Below are positions 52,001 through 63,327 of a stretch of DNA of 64,000 nt, piece after piece. The stretch lies in NCBI GenBank assembly GCA_033064195.1, contig JARBJD010000139.1, forward strand, positions 1-64,000, written 5' to 3'. Source of the stretch: Blattamonas nauphoetae (taxonomy: Eukaryota > Preaxostyla > Oxymonadida). The translations under genes were made by a program, and so were the position numbers. The number at the start of each line of letters is the position of its first letter. Positions within the stretch are counted from its first letter, which is position 1. Below the pieces are notes generated by a model. It was not told the origin of the DNA. It searched no databases and saw only the letters and a program-made list of their open reading frames with translations.

Positions 52001-54091
52001 GTTTGCTGGACAGGTGTGGATTCTGCATTTTTCTCTTTCTTCTTCTGATTCTTGTGTCCGGTCAACATGCTCTCCTCGCCTGCTTCCTTCGCTTCTGCTT
52101 TCTTTTGGGCAGCTGTCTTTTTGGCTTTTTCACGTTCCTGCCTCAGCATTTCGAGTTCTGCCATGGTCATTGGGATCTCAGGTGGATCAGCCCATCGATA
52201 ATTTCCGTCTGTGATTGAAAGCATCATATCTGCCTCCTCTGGCTCCTCGCGGACCTCCTGCTGCAATTCCGGCAAAAGAAGGAATTGCTTGATCCGATTA
52301 TGGGAGATGCGGACCATAATCATGACTTGGATGTACATCGGGAATTGGTTGACCTCGCGTGTCATCTGAGTCAAGAAGCCGAGATTGGGCATGACATCCG
52401 AAGCGAATCTTTCGGGTGGGATCTTGTTGACGACGATGAACACTGAGAGCGTGGCAGCGTTCACACAGGCTGGCAGATTGCGGATAATGACGACAGCAAT
52501 CTGGATGAACAGAAGGCTCATGAAAATGCTGTGGACTTGCTTTTCTCGGGGGACTTCGATTTTGTCCATAAACATCTGTTCCATGCCTGAGTACTTGACG
52601 ACACGCATGCCTTGCAGTGTCTCGTTCATAATCTTGTTGCGCTCGTCGTTGTAGCTCATATACATCGTCATGTACTTCCCGACGAATGACATGAAGATCA
52701 TGCTGATCGGGGTGACAACAATTATGACTCCGATCGCCACAAGGGCAACCCATCCAAAGTCAGCAATAACGAATCCCAGAGGGACAAAGACTTGGAGGGG
52801 GACCATTGTGATCAGGTAGAACATCCAGAGGTTCTCGCCCACATTCCGGCAATCTGTGGAGACGAGCGACAGGAGTCGGCCGATGTCGACATTTGATTGC
52901 GCTGTGATGTTCAAATGGAGGGTCTTCCGATAAATAAGACCGCAGAGCATGGAGCGGACACTGAAGCAGTGATGGAAACTGGAACGCGATGCATTTGCAT
53001 CAAAGAAGTTTGTGAAGAATGGAGAAAGGATGAGTAGCACTGCAGAGGCGTATGGGAAGGAGATGTTGGGATTTGTCGTCTTGGCATCCACCACTTTCAA
53101 TACTTGCTTCATCATGGCGGGTTGGAGGAACATGAAGCCATAACTGTGATGCGACGATAAAGAAGGATGGAACATGACAAAAGGAATGATGATACCGACA
53201 GAAAGTGGAGAAATAGGAAGTGAAACGCAAATAAAGACGATTTGCATTCAAATAATGTCGTGAGGAAGGCACACCTGAAAATCTCGCCAACGTAAAAGAG
53301 TATCACTCGAAGGGGAGCGATGGTGAAGGCTAAATGTGAAAACAGTCCAGGAGCTTTTGGCGGTTTCTTGGTTGTGCTGATATTGGTCAAAGAAGATGAT
53401 GAAAAGTGAAAGAATCGAGAGAAGAGAATAGTGGAGAATTGATGCGAAAAAGAAAGGGATTTCATCCATACTTTGGATCTGCCGTCTTCTCTGCTTCGTA
53501 CTCCTTCGCTTCGGCGAGATATTTCGCAGACGGTTTGTCCCACTGTTTCTCAGCACGGCCGATGTTGTATCCAGCCTTGTCTTTCGAATCGCATTCCCAA
53601 ATGTCACTATCGCCAACTGGACTGCAGCGACAGATGAACGGAAAGTAAAAACAGAAGAAAAGATTGAAGAAGCAGTTGTGTTTTTCTTCGAGATTGACCT
53701 TGCGTTTGATCTCGGTTTTGCCTGAAGAGGGTTGGGGTTGAGGCTGAGGTTGGACTTGTGAGGGAGTTGGGGTACTCATGTTGTCGTTGGCGTGTTGAAT
53801 TGATGGGGAGACAGGGATTGAGGGATCTGTCTGAGATGTTGCTGGGTGAAAGATCTCGTCCTGATCCTTCTGCATGGAATCAACTTGTTCCACAACTGGT
53901 TCATCGTTGTGGGTTTCTGCTTCTTGAGAAACGGTCTTGATATCCTCAGCTTCCGCGTTTTCTGCGATGACTGGATCTTGAACTGGATTCGAGGTATCTG
54001 GGGAGTCCGTAGTATCTGCATGTTGAGCAACTGGTTCTGACAAATGTGGTTCACTTTGAGAATTGTCTGCCGCCGTTGGATGATCTTCCAT
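49069..54091 (-). CDS. ABCC/MRP-type full ABC transporter, four exons
   Basis: Exons (minus): 54091-53472, 53376-53275, 53143-49297 and 49170-49069; introns of 95, 131 and 126 nt all start GTNTG. They encode 1,556 residues. The first about 150 residues are a polar Ser/Pro/Gln-rich tail, followed by two TMD-NBD halves. NBD1 has Walker A GGVGCGKS (about 719), signature LSGGQKARIQLARS and Walker B LDDPLSAVD, with Asp in place of the catalytic Glu. NBD2 has GRTGAGKS (about 1326), FSVGQRQ and LDEATASVD with the Glu present. This degenerate-NBD1/consensus-NBD2 pattern and the FSVGQ signature are hallmarks of ABCC proteins, which export glutathione conjugates and other organic anions. The charged linker between the halves (about 860-900) is Lys-rich. 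The last exon supplies VMDKGSVAEFNSP, the standard ABCC C-terminal extension. The actual substrate is unknown. Confidence 0.92.
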
Positions 54092-54580
54092 TGCAGACGA
54101 AAAAAAAAAGATCGAGAGGCCCACAAATCCTTTACGATTTATCAAACTCCCATAGGCAAAACAATTATTGCCACTTCTGGACAGAATATGAGTCTTATCG
54201 ACTCGATCTCTGTCATCAGAAACTCTTGACCTTGCTAGTTGAAGCAATTCTACTGTTTCTCCGAATCATCGTTTTCTCTCTTCCATAACCGACATAATCC
54301 CGAACTCAGAACTTACTTCCTCCTTAGAAACCATTATGTATGGTCGAAGTGGAGGATCAAGAGATCAATTCTTTTTACGTGTGAAAAGTGTGTCTTAATT
54401 CGCTCTCAGTGTTCTCTTGATCACACACCTGTCTTAGCGTTGATTATTTCAAAATTTTCTGGTTTTGATCGATTTTGAAACGATTATTGCGAAAAAATTG
54501 TCTTTAAAGGCGTCACGTCAAAACAACCGAATCGAGGGCATGATCAACACTCCTGCTGAGAACTTGCTTTAATTTCGCCT
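54092..54580. other. Shared upstream region of two divergent genes
   Basis: The ABC transporter (-) and nucleotidyltransferase (+) start at its two ends. It is AT-rich, with a poly-A run at about 54101-54111 and TTTGAT/ATCGATTTT words near 54465. No open frame of note, repeat or RNA gene was seen. Both promoters should lie here. Confidence 0.5.
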
Positions 54581-55873
54581 ATGAGTCTCGAAACGCTTTC
54601 TGAGACTCCAACTTCTACTGCTGATCCTCCTCAAAACGAAAACCCCCTTCCACAACCTTCAAAGCGCTCCATTCGCCTTGCCCGTCGCAGAGAATGGAAA
54701 GCACGCTTTGATCCTGTTGTACCTCCGTCTGGACCACCTCTCCCACAATATGTTCCGATGCCTGAACTTCAACTTGCATGTCCTCTCTCTTACAACACAG
54801 AAATCCAATCGTTCATCGACCACCCAACCTTTGCCGCCACTGAGGTCAATTATCCAAGGATCGAAGCCATTCGTTGTTTACTTGAAGACTTGGTGCTTCG
54901 ATGTGTTCCATCAGCCACGGGAGTTGCCCTCTTTGGGTCAGCCTGCTCGACTGTCATGACACCGAACTCAGACCTCGACTTCTCGATTGTCCTGAAGACT
55001 CCGACTGACTCCCCGTCCGAAATTCTGCGATTGGTGAGGGATGAGATGCGGAAAGGGGGTCCTTTCACTCAAGATGACTACATCCCATCAGCACGAAAGC
55101 CAGTCACTAAATGTCACATCTTTCACCAAGTATGGAATGCAGACCAGGTGGACGCGACCGCTCAAGACGCGCCAATTCTTTTTGACATCGCTGTTGACCA
55201 CTATCTTGGGGTTATGAACAGCCAGCTGATCCGCACGTATTGTGAATGTGACCCCAGAGTTCGGCCCTTTCTTTTGTTGATTAAGAAATGGACCAAAGCT
55301 TACAACGTTGCTGATGCGAGCATGTCGCGATTGGCAAGCTATTCGTGGAGTCTTACGGGATTGTGTTTCCTCCAAATGGTCGAACCACCAATTGTCCCGA
55401 ATCTGCAGTCTGAAACATACATAACGGCATCAGACCAATCTCTTGTTGAAGACCATGAATATGAGGACGGCATTGTCCGATTTAGTAAGGACACGGCTCC
55501 TTGGCACTCGAGACAACCAAATCTTCTCCCAAATCCGTCAGATCCTCTGCAAACCACTTCTCCTCGTCCACACAACCCGTCTTCGGTGGCATCTCTCTTT
55601 GTGAGCTATATTGACTACATGTGCCACCATTACACAAATCTCCACTGCATGTCGGTGAAGCACGGAGGACTCGTTGTAACAGAGTCGATCAAGCATCTCC
55701 TCGAGGAAACGGAAAGGCCTCCTCGCTTTGTGATCTTGGACCCTTTCCAGAAGAAGAGAAACCCTGGGGTTTCAGTTGGAAGAACAAGTTTCATTAAAAC
55801 ACCACTCGAAGAAACTGTGGCAAAAATCAAGAGTGGGATTTCATTTGTTGAGCTCATTTCCCCGCCGAGGTGA
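54581..55873 (+). CDS. Cid1/GLD-2-like nucleotidyltransferase (TUTase or non-canonical poly(A) polymerase)
   Basis: 430 residues in one exon from the ATG at 54581. The N-terminus is Pro/Ser-rich with a basic stretch (RSIRLARRREWKARF). The catalytic palm is clear: FGS (118-120) followed by D131-L-D133 and a third carboxylate at D202 (LFDIAVDH), the metal-binding triad of Pol-beta-type RNA nucleotidyltransferases. IRTYCECDPRVRPFLLLIKKW is the family helix before the PAP/25A-associated region (FVSYIDYMCHHYTN at about 345-358), although the latter is weakly conserved. Such enzymes add U or A tails to RNA 3' ends in mRNA decay, snRNA maturation or small-RNA control. U or A specificity usually depends on a His in the C-terminal domain that I cannot place with confidence. 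It is divergently paired with the ABC transporter. Confidence 0.85.
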   Translation: MSLETLSETPTSTADPPQNENPLPQPSKRSIRLARRREWKARFDPVVPPSGPPLPQYVPMPELQLACPLSYNTEIQSFIDHPTFAATEVNYPRIEAIRCLLEDLVLRCVPSATGVALFGSACSTVMTPNSDLDFSIVLKTPTDSPSEILRLVRDEMRKGGPFTQDDYIPSARKPVTKCHIFHQVWNADQVDATAQDAPILFDIAVDHYLGVMNSQLIRTYCECDPRVRPFLLLIKKWTKAYNVADASMSRLASYSWSLTGLCFLQMVEPPIVPNLQSETYITASDQSLVEDHEYEDGIVRFSKDTAPWHSRQPNLLPNPSDPLQTTSPRPHNPSSVASLFVSYIDYMCHHYTNLHCMSVKHGGLVVTESIKHLLEETERPPRFVILDPFQKKRNPGVSVGRTSFIKTPLEETVAKIKSGISFVELISPPR

Positions 55874-55990
55874 TTACATTGTTCGAAAATCTGTGAACAA
55901 CTTGAGTGACTATTTACAAAAATAAGGGAATGATCTGTCATCGTTACTACCTCCTATCATAAATCTGAACTTGAGTCATTTAATCGAGTC

Positions 55991-58900
55991 ATGATCTCCA
56001 TCTCACTCGTTCTCTTCCTATTTCAACACCCTTTAGCGACCACGATCAATGATATAGGATCTCTCATTGGGGAAGGATTGAACACAAAAGGGTCTCAATC
56101 AAATGAAATTCATCTTCTCTCTATCGCTGAAGGAACATACATCGGGGACAATATCAAAATCACTCATCGATCTCTTGAACTGTCAGGCGAGCGTTCACAT
56201 CGAAGAAACACGTCTGGAACACGAATTATCGGGTGTTGTGAATCATTCAGAAAGGCAAGTGAAGATCGTGGGAGCATGCAAGCTGTGGATAGTTCGATGT
56301 TCTCGTTGGCCAACTCGACCCTGTCGATGAAATGGATTGACTTTTCACTGATCGACAATTCTGCTGAAGCGAGACAGCAGATGAATGGGGCAGGATCACA
56401 AAGACTAGCAATTGTCTTTCACAGCACGCTGACGATATCTGACAGCAGAATTGAACTCTCACCATCGACAAGTGCGATTCTGATTTCTTCGTCGACATTC
56501 GAGAAATCAGGAACAGAATCATCAGCTGTGATTGAGAACAGCTGGATATGGAATGACGTTGGGGAGATGCGTGGAATTGTTGAGACATCGGCATTTCCAG
56601 ACATTGGAGGGTCGGTTTCTGTGTCGATTGTTGGATGCTCATTCAACTCGCAGACTATTTTGGGAAAAGACGGGATTGGCCTCTCACTGGCACGAACACC
56701 TCGAAAGAGTGAAGAAGACATTGGAAGAATCTCCTCGTCGCTCATTAGTTGCTCGTTTGTGAACATAAGTTCGATTGGGTCTTCACACGCTCCCTATCTT
56801 CCACATTTGAATCAAAAGATGTTGGGATGTGTTGTGTCGTTGACAAGTTCACATTTGTCAGGATCGACAATTCGGGACGTGAACAATGGAGGCTCCGTTT
56901 TGTGCTCGAATTCCTCCTTCTCCTCCCTCCTCTCCTCCTCCAATACCAGCCCTCCACCAGCTATCGTCCTCCCCGATGGTTCGCCGGAACAATTTGTGGA
57001 TGGCACGGTCTATTCCTTCGATTATAACAGTGGCGACTCAACAACCTTAGCCAGCTTCACGAATTGTGACTTCACTGGCACTTTATATTCTCTGGCTGAT
57101 CGCCCACTCACATTCAAGCAATACAGAGGCAACATCTTCATCTTCTCCTGCTCCTTCACGAACACATCTGTCGGTGATTATAAAGGCGGAGCGGTTTTTA
57201 TCGCAAAATCTTTGAATTACAACACAAATCCTGTGACAGTCGAATTCTGCAACTTCACGGACTGTACAAGTTATTCTTCTGGAGCCGGAATGAATATGGA
57301 AGACATAGCCTTCGTCACAGTGACTAAATGCCGCTATGTGAGATGTAGTAACTACCGCGAATCATCCGATTCATCTGGCGGAGGATTGTGGATCTATTTC
57401 TCAACATCGTCATCACAAAGCTCGACTGTGTCCGACCTGTATTTTGAAGAGTGTACAACCGCACAAACGGCTGGGGGACTTTATCTTAGCTTTGTTCGAA
57501 ACATTCATGTGATCGCCTCTCTCTCGTTCAAAGGGTGTTCAGCTATCTCACCAATATACAGGGGATCTGCTGGTGCGATGTACATTGAAGGTGTAAGCCT
57601 CGCAAAACATGACATATCTGCCTCGCACCTCAAATTCGAAGATTGTTCGGCTTACCGAGAAGCAGGTGGACTGAAATCTCATTTGGAGGAATCTTCACTC
57701 TTCCTGACTGATTGCGAATTCGTCCGCTGCTCGTCTGCAGATTCTGAAATGTATAAAGTCCTGGGAGGCGGTGGGTTGTATGCGTATGGGTATGGAGCCA
57801 AGATTACCCTGAAAGGATGTCGTTTCAACGAATGTTCGTCGACAACACTTGGCGGAGCGGTGTTTGTGGAGGTCAGCGGATTGGAGATGTCTGACTGTCT
57901 CGTCCAGAACTGTTCGTCGAAGACGAGCGGAGCAGTCTGCATAGTCCCACGGTCAGCTGTTCCCATCACTCTGACGAACACTCTCTTCATTGAGAACGCA
58001 GTGAGTGACACTCCAACATATTTCAACCGACACGAATCGATGAAAGACGCAGTTCAGTTTGCAGACTTTCTGATCGAAGACTTGGAGGAAAGCTACCCAA
58101 CCGACGTGACAATTCGTGATTGCTGGACAACCACCACACCAAATAGCGTGGGAATGTATTCAGCAAGATATGACCCTGAAACATTCGAGCAATTGTCCTA
58201 CGAGCGAGTGGTCATGGATGCCTTCCTCGGGATGGGACCGTTGCTGACACAGAAAGTGGAGGCATTCCTTGATATTGAATCGTTGAGGATTGATCTGGTT
58301 GTGAAGGGGAAGGTTCCACTCGAATCGCAGGAATATGAAGTGACAGTGGCAGAAAACGAAGGAGGAGCTGAAATGACAGGACATCTGAAGTTGAGTGGTG
58401 GAACAGGCACTCTCGTCCTGCCGTCAAAAGACACTCTGAAATTCAACACTGGATACACAATCACAAAGATCGTGGCTGTTGTTGATCCTTCCTCTTCTTC
58501 TTTGATGACGAATGACATCACCATCCCGCAGGAAGCGTGGGCCTTCAATCTCGACGCGAATCCCTCATTTGCCACCTTCACCACTCCAAAAATCCCACCG
58601 ATCCTGAAAGCGTCGTGTCGTGCTGGGAGTGGGACTGATCACGTGTGGATCCAGCTGACTGGACTGAACATCACAGCTGGAACGTACTCAGTGACATTGG
58701 AAGGATTGGAATTCTCATTTCCGGTTAGATTCACAGATGGGAGTGATGTCATAAGTCAGGTGCTCTCATCAGAGGCATCAATTCGTCTTTTCGGTGATGG
58801 AAGCAAGTTGACATTCGGCACGGAATACACGCTGAAGAGTGTGACAGACACATCCACATCGACTCCTCTCGATTTGTGTGGATTGATCATCACATTCACC

Positions 58901-60250
58901 ACTCCACAGGCGACAGATCGGATTGTTGGGATTGGAACGATGGGTTTCACAAACAGTCAGAAAGATGAAGTGTCTGTTTCTCTTTCTGGTTCCGATTTAG
59001 TGAGCACAGAATATTTCATCGAGACATCGCCGCCAAGTGTTCTGAATGGAAACAAGCTCTCAGTAACTTTCACAGATCAATCAGGAACACTCGTTGGGAA
59101 AGTTTATTCAGCTTTTGGAAACGCTGTGCCTCTCAAGTTTGGGGAGACATATGAGATTGTCTCAGTCACACGCACGAACAATCAGCCGATCCTCTTCGTC
59201 GCACTCACTTTTTCTGTCCCAAATGAACCAGCTCGAATTGAATCGACGTCGTGCACTCTGAACGGTCCAAAGACAGCAGTGATTGTGACACTCAATGGAA
59301 GACAGTTGTTGTCAGCAGCAATGTCAGTGAAACTGAAGAATTCCACCACAAATCGATTCTTCATGTCGAATCTGTTGTTTGTGAACACCACCAGTTGCAC
59401 CGTCTCCTTCCCAACAGCTCAGACAGAAACCAACTCTGCGCTTGTGTTTGGTGGAACATACAATGTTGTGTCAGTGGAATCATCAGATGGCAAGTCGTCG
59501 TTCGTTGTGAACACAGGAGTGAACGTGTCAGTTCCATCAGCTCCAATCATCACGTCAATTTCCTCGTCACTGTCTCCAAACTGCTCTCACTTCGAGATTT
59601 CGTTTTCGGGAACGTCTCTTCCTTCGACTGGGTCGTTCGTTGCGTCGATCTCTCCTTCGATCACGCTTGCGTTGAGATATGTGAATGGATTGTGGACAAC
59701 AGGATGGTTAACGGATGGATACGTCGGAATGAAACTGAACACATCCTACACAGTGACTCAAGTTGCGGATGGAGAGAACGAAATGATTCTGAACAAGGAT
59801 ACGTTCACAACAGCATTGGGACCAACTCTCTCATCGATCCCTATTGTGACTCTGAAGACTGGAGATCTCAACAGCGTTGTGTTGTCACTGGATGGACTTC
59901 GTATGCCTGTTTCTTCAGTGGTTCCATCGTTTGATCTAATTGTTGTTGAAAGTGGGAAGACAACAGAAGACATTTCGATTCCTGTTTCGTTCAGCACGAA
60001 TGAAGTCGGAAGTGGAGAAGTTGAAGTGTACAAAAGTGGGAAATTGAAGTATTCGACGTCGTATTCTGTTGTTCGAATGACGAGCACAGCTGTTTCTGTT
60101 TCAATTCCCTCCGCTGTGATATTCTCAACACCCGCAGCTCCCACGCGAATCATCTCGGCAGAATGCAATCTGGACTCAGAAACTGAAAAGTCAGCGGAGA
60201 TTGTGCTGACTGGAGTGTCCTTCCCTCAATCGACACCAGGCTCCAGCTGA
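55991..60250 (+). pseudogene. Beta-helix/Ig-like receptor gene cut off by a retroelement
   Basis: The ATG at 55991 starts a signal peptide (MISISLVLFLFQHPLATT). Residues about 60-720 are beta-helix repeats (GGSVLCSNSSF near 56890; CEFVRCSSAD-type strands). Residues about 740-1415 are Ig-like beta-sandwich repeats with L-FGTEYTL-S and GT---(S/T)L signatures, ordered as in the intact paralog at 25884. The coding sequence breaks off in the middle of an Ig-like repeat (LTGVSFPQST, about 60230) where the DIRS-like element begins, and the apparent stop at 60250 lies within element sequence. The second beta-helix, TM helix and pseudokinase tail of the paralog are therefore lost or displaced beyond the window. 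A secreted, unanchored form could still be made. The part present is otherwise open throughout, so disruption looks recent. Confidence 0.85.
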
Positions 60251-60308
60251 AGCGATGAGCCTGTTATCCACACAGGGCTCTCGCTCAGCATGAGTACGTG
60301 AGGTGTTT

Positions 60309-61343
60309 ATGGGGTCGGTAGATCAAACACCTCGAATGAATCGCGAACAGAGAAACCAACACACCTCTCGGAACGAGGATGACAGCCGGACCACTCCCGC
60401 CGCAGAACCGCCGGCCTGGGTCGGTCCCGTTGTCGAGCAATTTACATCAACTTTTGCCACCATTTTTCAAAGCATGGTCGGGTCAAATAAGCAAAATAGT
60501 GCTCCAGGTCATCAAAATGGACACAACCGACAAGATAAGCACATAGACAGCGACTCTAGTTCTTCCTCCGACACAGAAGACGCGAACCAACATCTGTTGG
60601 TGAAGCGGAAGAGAGCCAATCTCCCAAAGCCTAAACCGATCCAGATGAAAAAGAAGGTGAAGAGGAGGTCAAACAAACCAATCGATGATGACGAGACGAG
60701 TGAGTCGGCAGACAGCGACAATCTCACCAAATTGGTCACGATGCAGCCCCACCAGAATCTCCGTAGTTTTGCTCTCATGGCCCAGAACACAATGAGAGTG
60801 TACATGCCGAAATGCTCACTAGACTGGCTCTCGTCGACTCTCCCCGCCGAGTACCTCGATGAGATTCGTGGTTCCACCGAGTACCTCCGACCAGCGTTCA
60901 AGATAACGGGGAAGACCAAAGATGCCTTGAAACCGAATGATATGCCGGGGAAGATGGACACAATTGCGAAAGCTGCAGTAGACAGCCTCCTGGTTGCCAT
61001 TTCGGCGCTGTCCGAGCTCTTCGTCAGCTTGATGAGGGAGAGCGCTTCTGAAGAGTTGCTTCGGCAATGGTCACAAGTGGCGTGTTGTGTGGCGGACGCA
61101 GCTACCAAGATCCAAACACAAAGATACCTGCGGAACAAGAATTGGGCCGACGTCACACAGGCCCTCGAGATTCAAACTGAGTTTGGAGAACCCCAAGTCC
61201 TCACAGGGGTGCGGAGTGACCCAGACTTTTTTCGACAGGAGGGGATGGAAGACAACCAAGCCAACTTCCATCCCCGAACGAACAGAAGCTACAAGCCGTT
61301 CCGCCCAGCCCACAAACCATCCGGAAGCCGCAGACCCCAATAG
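60309..61343 (+). mobile_element. DIRS-like element: gag-like part
   Basis: A frame of about 340 codons with a polar, Ser/Asp-rich and Lys/Arg-rich first half (KKKVKRRSNKP) and a helical second half, ending in a basic, Pro-rich tail. There is no CCHC zinc knuckle, as in many DIRS gag proteins. It is assigned by position before the reverse transcriptase; sequence alone would be weak evidence. Confidence 0.6.
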
Positions 61344-61441
61344 TCGAAGCAGCACCTCGATCGCAGATTACGAATCACAGACTTCTGGTAAACCTGGAGC
61401 GGTGGAAGGAGATTGGCGGCGACACAAGAGTACGGAAAGGG

Positions 61442-63327
61442 ATGTTTGGAGACTGGAAGTCACCAGAAGACAAGATGACTCTCCAGAATACAGCATCCCC
61501 ACTCCCCTTCAACGCATCACCGCGACTGGAACAGCTGTACGGTCAGGAACTGATGAAGGAGATTCAGATGGGCGTTGTCAGGGAAGCCACCACAAACGAA
61601 GTGCTGTGGTGGAACAAGACATTTATGATTCCAAAAAGGGACGGGACACACCGGAAGATCCTGGACTGCACAGTGCTGAACAACGCAATCAAGGACAGGA
61701 GCTTCCGTTACGAGGACTTTTCAACGCTACGGGTCATGATTCAGTCGAACGACTTCGCAACAGTGATCGACATCCAGCAAGCGTTCCATCACATCGACGT
61801 GCAGTCGGATTTTCAACGCTTTCTTGGGTTCCGCTTTCAGAACCAAGACTATCTATACCAGACGATGCCGTTCGGTGTCAAACACGCACCGCGGGTGTTC
61901 AGCAAAGTCCTTCGCCCAGCGATTGTCCACATCCGACAGAAATGGGACATCAGGGTTCTGGCATACATGGACGACATCATCCTCCTCCACCAAGATCAAA
62001 CACACTTGAGATCAGTGACACAGGAGGTTCTGATTTTCCTGCAGGACCTGGGTTGGTTGATTGCAATGGACAAGCTGATTCTAGAACCGACGCAGCAATT
62101 GGACTTTCTGGGATGGAGTCTCGACTTGAAGGAGGGCACATTCAGAACACCGCCAGCCAAGGTCTCAGCGTATTTCAAAGCTACTTCAAAACTGTGTCAC
62201 TTGCACTCAGACGGAAGAAAGTGGCAAACAGATCGCTCGCCAAACTAATCGGGAAACTGAATTCACTACACCATCAGCACTGTCAAGCGTCTCTATATCT
62301 TGGCGCGTTGAACCGAACACTTCAAAGAGCTGTGAAACGGACGGGATGGAACGGTCGCTGTCGGCTGAACCCGTCCGTCCTGGGGGACCTCACATTCTGG
62401 AAGGCGACACTCGTGTCGAATCAACCACAACTGATATCGTTGCCGGAACCTCAAGCTTGTCTGACAACAGACGCCTCGAAGAAGGGATGGGGAGCAGTGC
62501 TCGAGTGGAAGAATCACTCCATCCCAATGTTCGGTCGATGGTCGGCGAAGACACTTCCACACTCGATCAACGTGAAAGAGACAATGGCAGTAGAACGAGC
62601 GGTCAAAATGTCAAGACACATTCTGAAGAAGGAGAATATATCCAATTTGAAAGTTCGAACCGACAACACATCAACAAAGTTCAATCTGCAGAAGTGGAAA
62701 GGAGGAAGGAACCTCCTCTCGCCGACAACAGCAGTTTGGTCGCGTTGCGCGAAGACAGGAATATCGATAGTGGAGGTGGAACACGTAAAAGGAGTGAACA
62801 ACGTCGTGGCAGACTCTCTCAGTCGCCTCCACCCGTTGGGAGAGTACCAGATCCTCCCTGCGATCTTCCAACAGCTGATTTCAGAACTGGAATGGAAACC
62901 AGAAGTGGACGCATTTGCGTCCCAACAAACCCGTCTTCTCGAAGAGTACTGGTCGCTCAACAGCGAGCCAGAAGCGACAGCGACAGACGCACTGGTTCAG
63001 GACTGGGAGGGAAGGAAGCTGTGGATCCACCCTCCCATCCGACTAATCGGCAAGGTCCTCCGGAAGCTGCAACACTCATCATGCCAAGCGGTGCTCGTAG
63101 TTCCCAGTTGGGAAGGCCAGTCCTGGACACACCTGTTCCACCAGCTGTGCCCGACTCGCCGAACGCTCGGATCGTACGAGATGATAATGAGGATGACAAG
63201 TCAAAGCTTGTCTCTGGAAGACTCAGAGGAAGGAAGACAAAGACTCCCACCAGGACTGGTGGGAGTCGGTTTCCATCAGATCAGAACGAAGCCGGAGAAC
63301 ACTTCTTTAGTCAGCTCAGAGTTGTAG
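61442..63327 (+). mobile_element. DIRS-like element: reverse transcriptase and RNase H part
   Basis: RT signatures include FMIPKRDGTHRKILDC, DIQQAFHHI, QTMPFGVKHAPRVFSK and the YMDDI active-site box near 61960, followed by LDFLGWSLD. RNase H signatures TTDASKKGWGAVLE and ADSLSR follow. The order and the short spacing between RT and RNase H fit DIRS-type and related elements. Confidence 0.85.
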
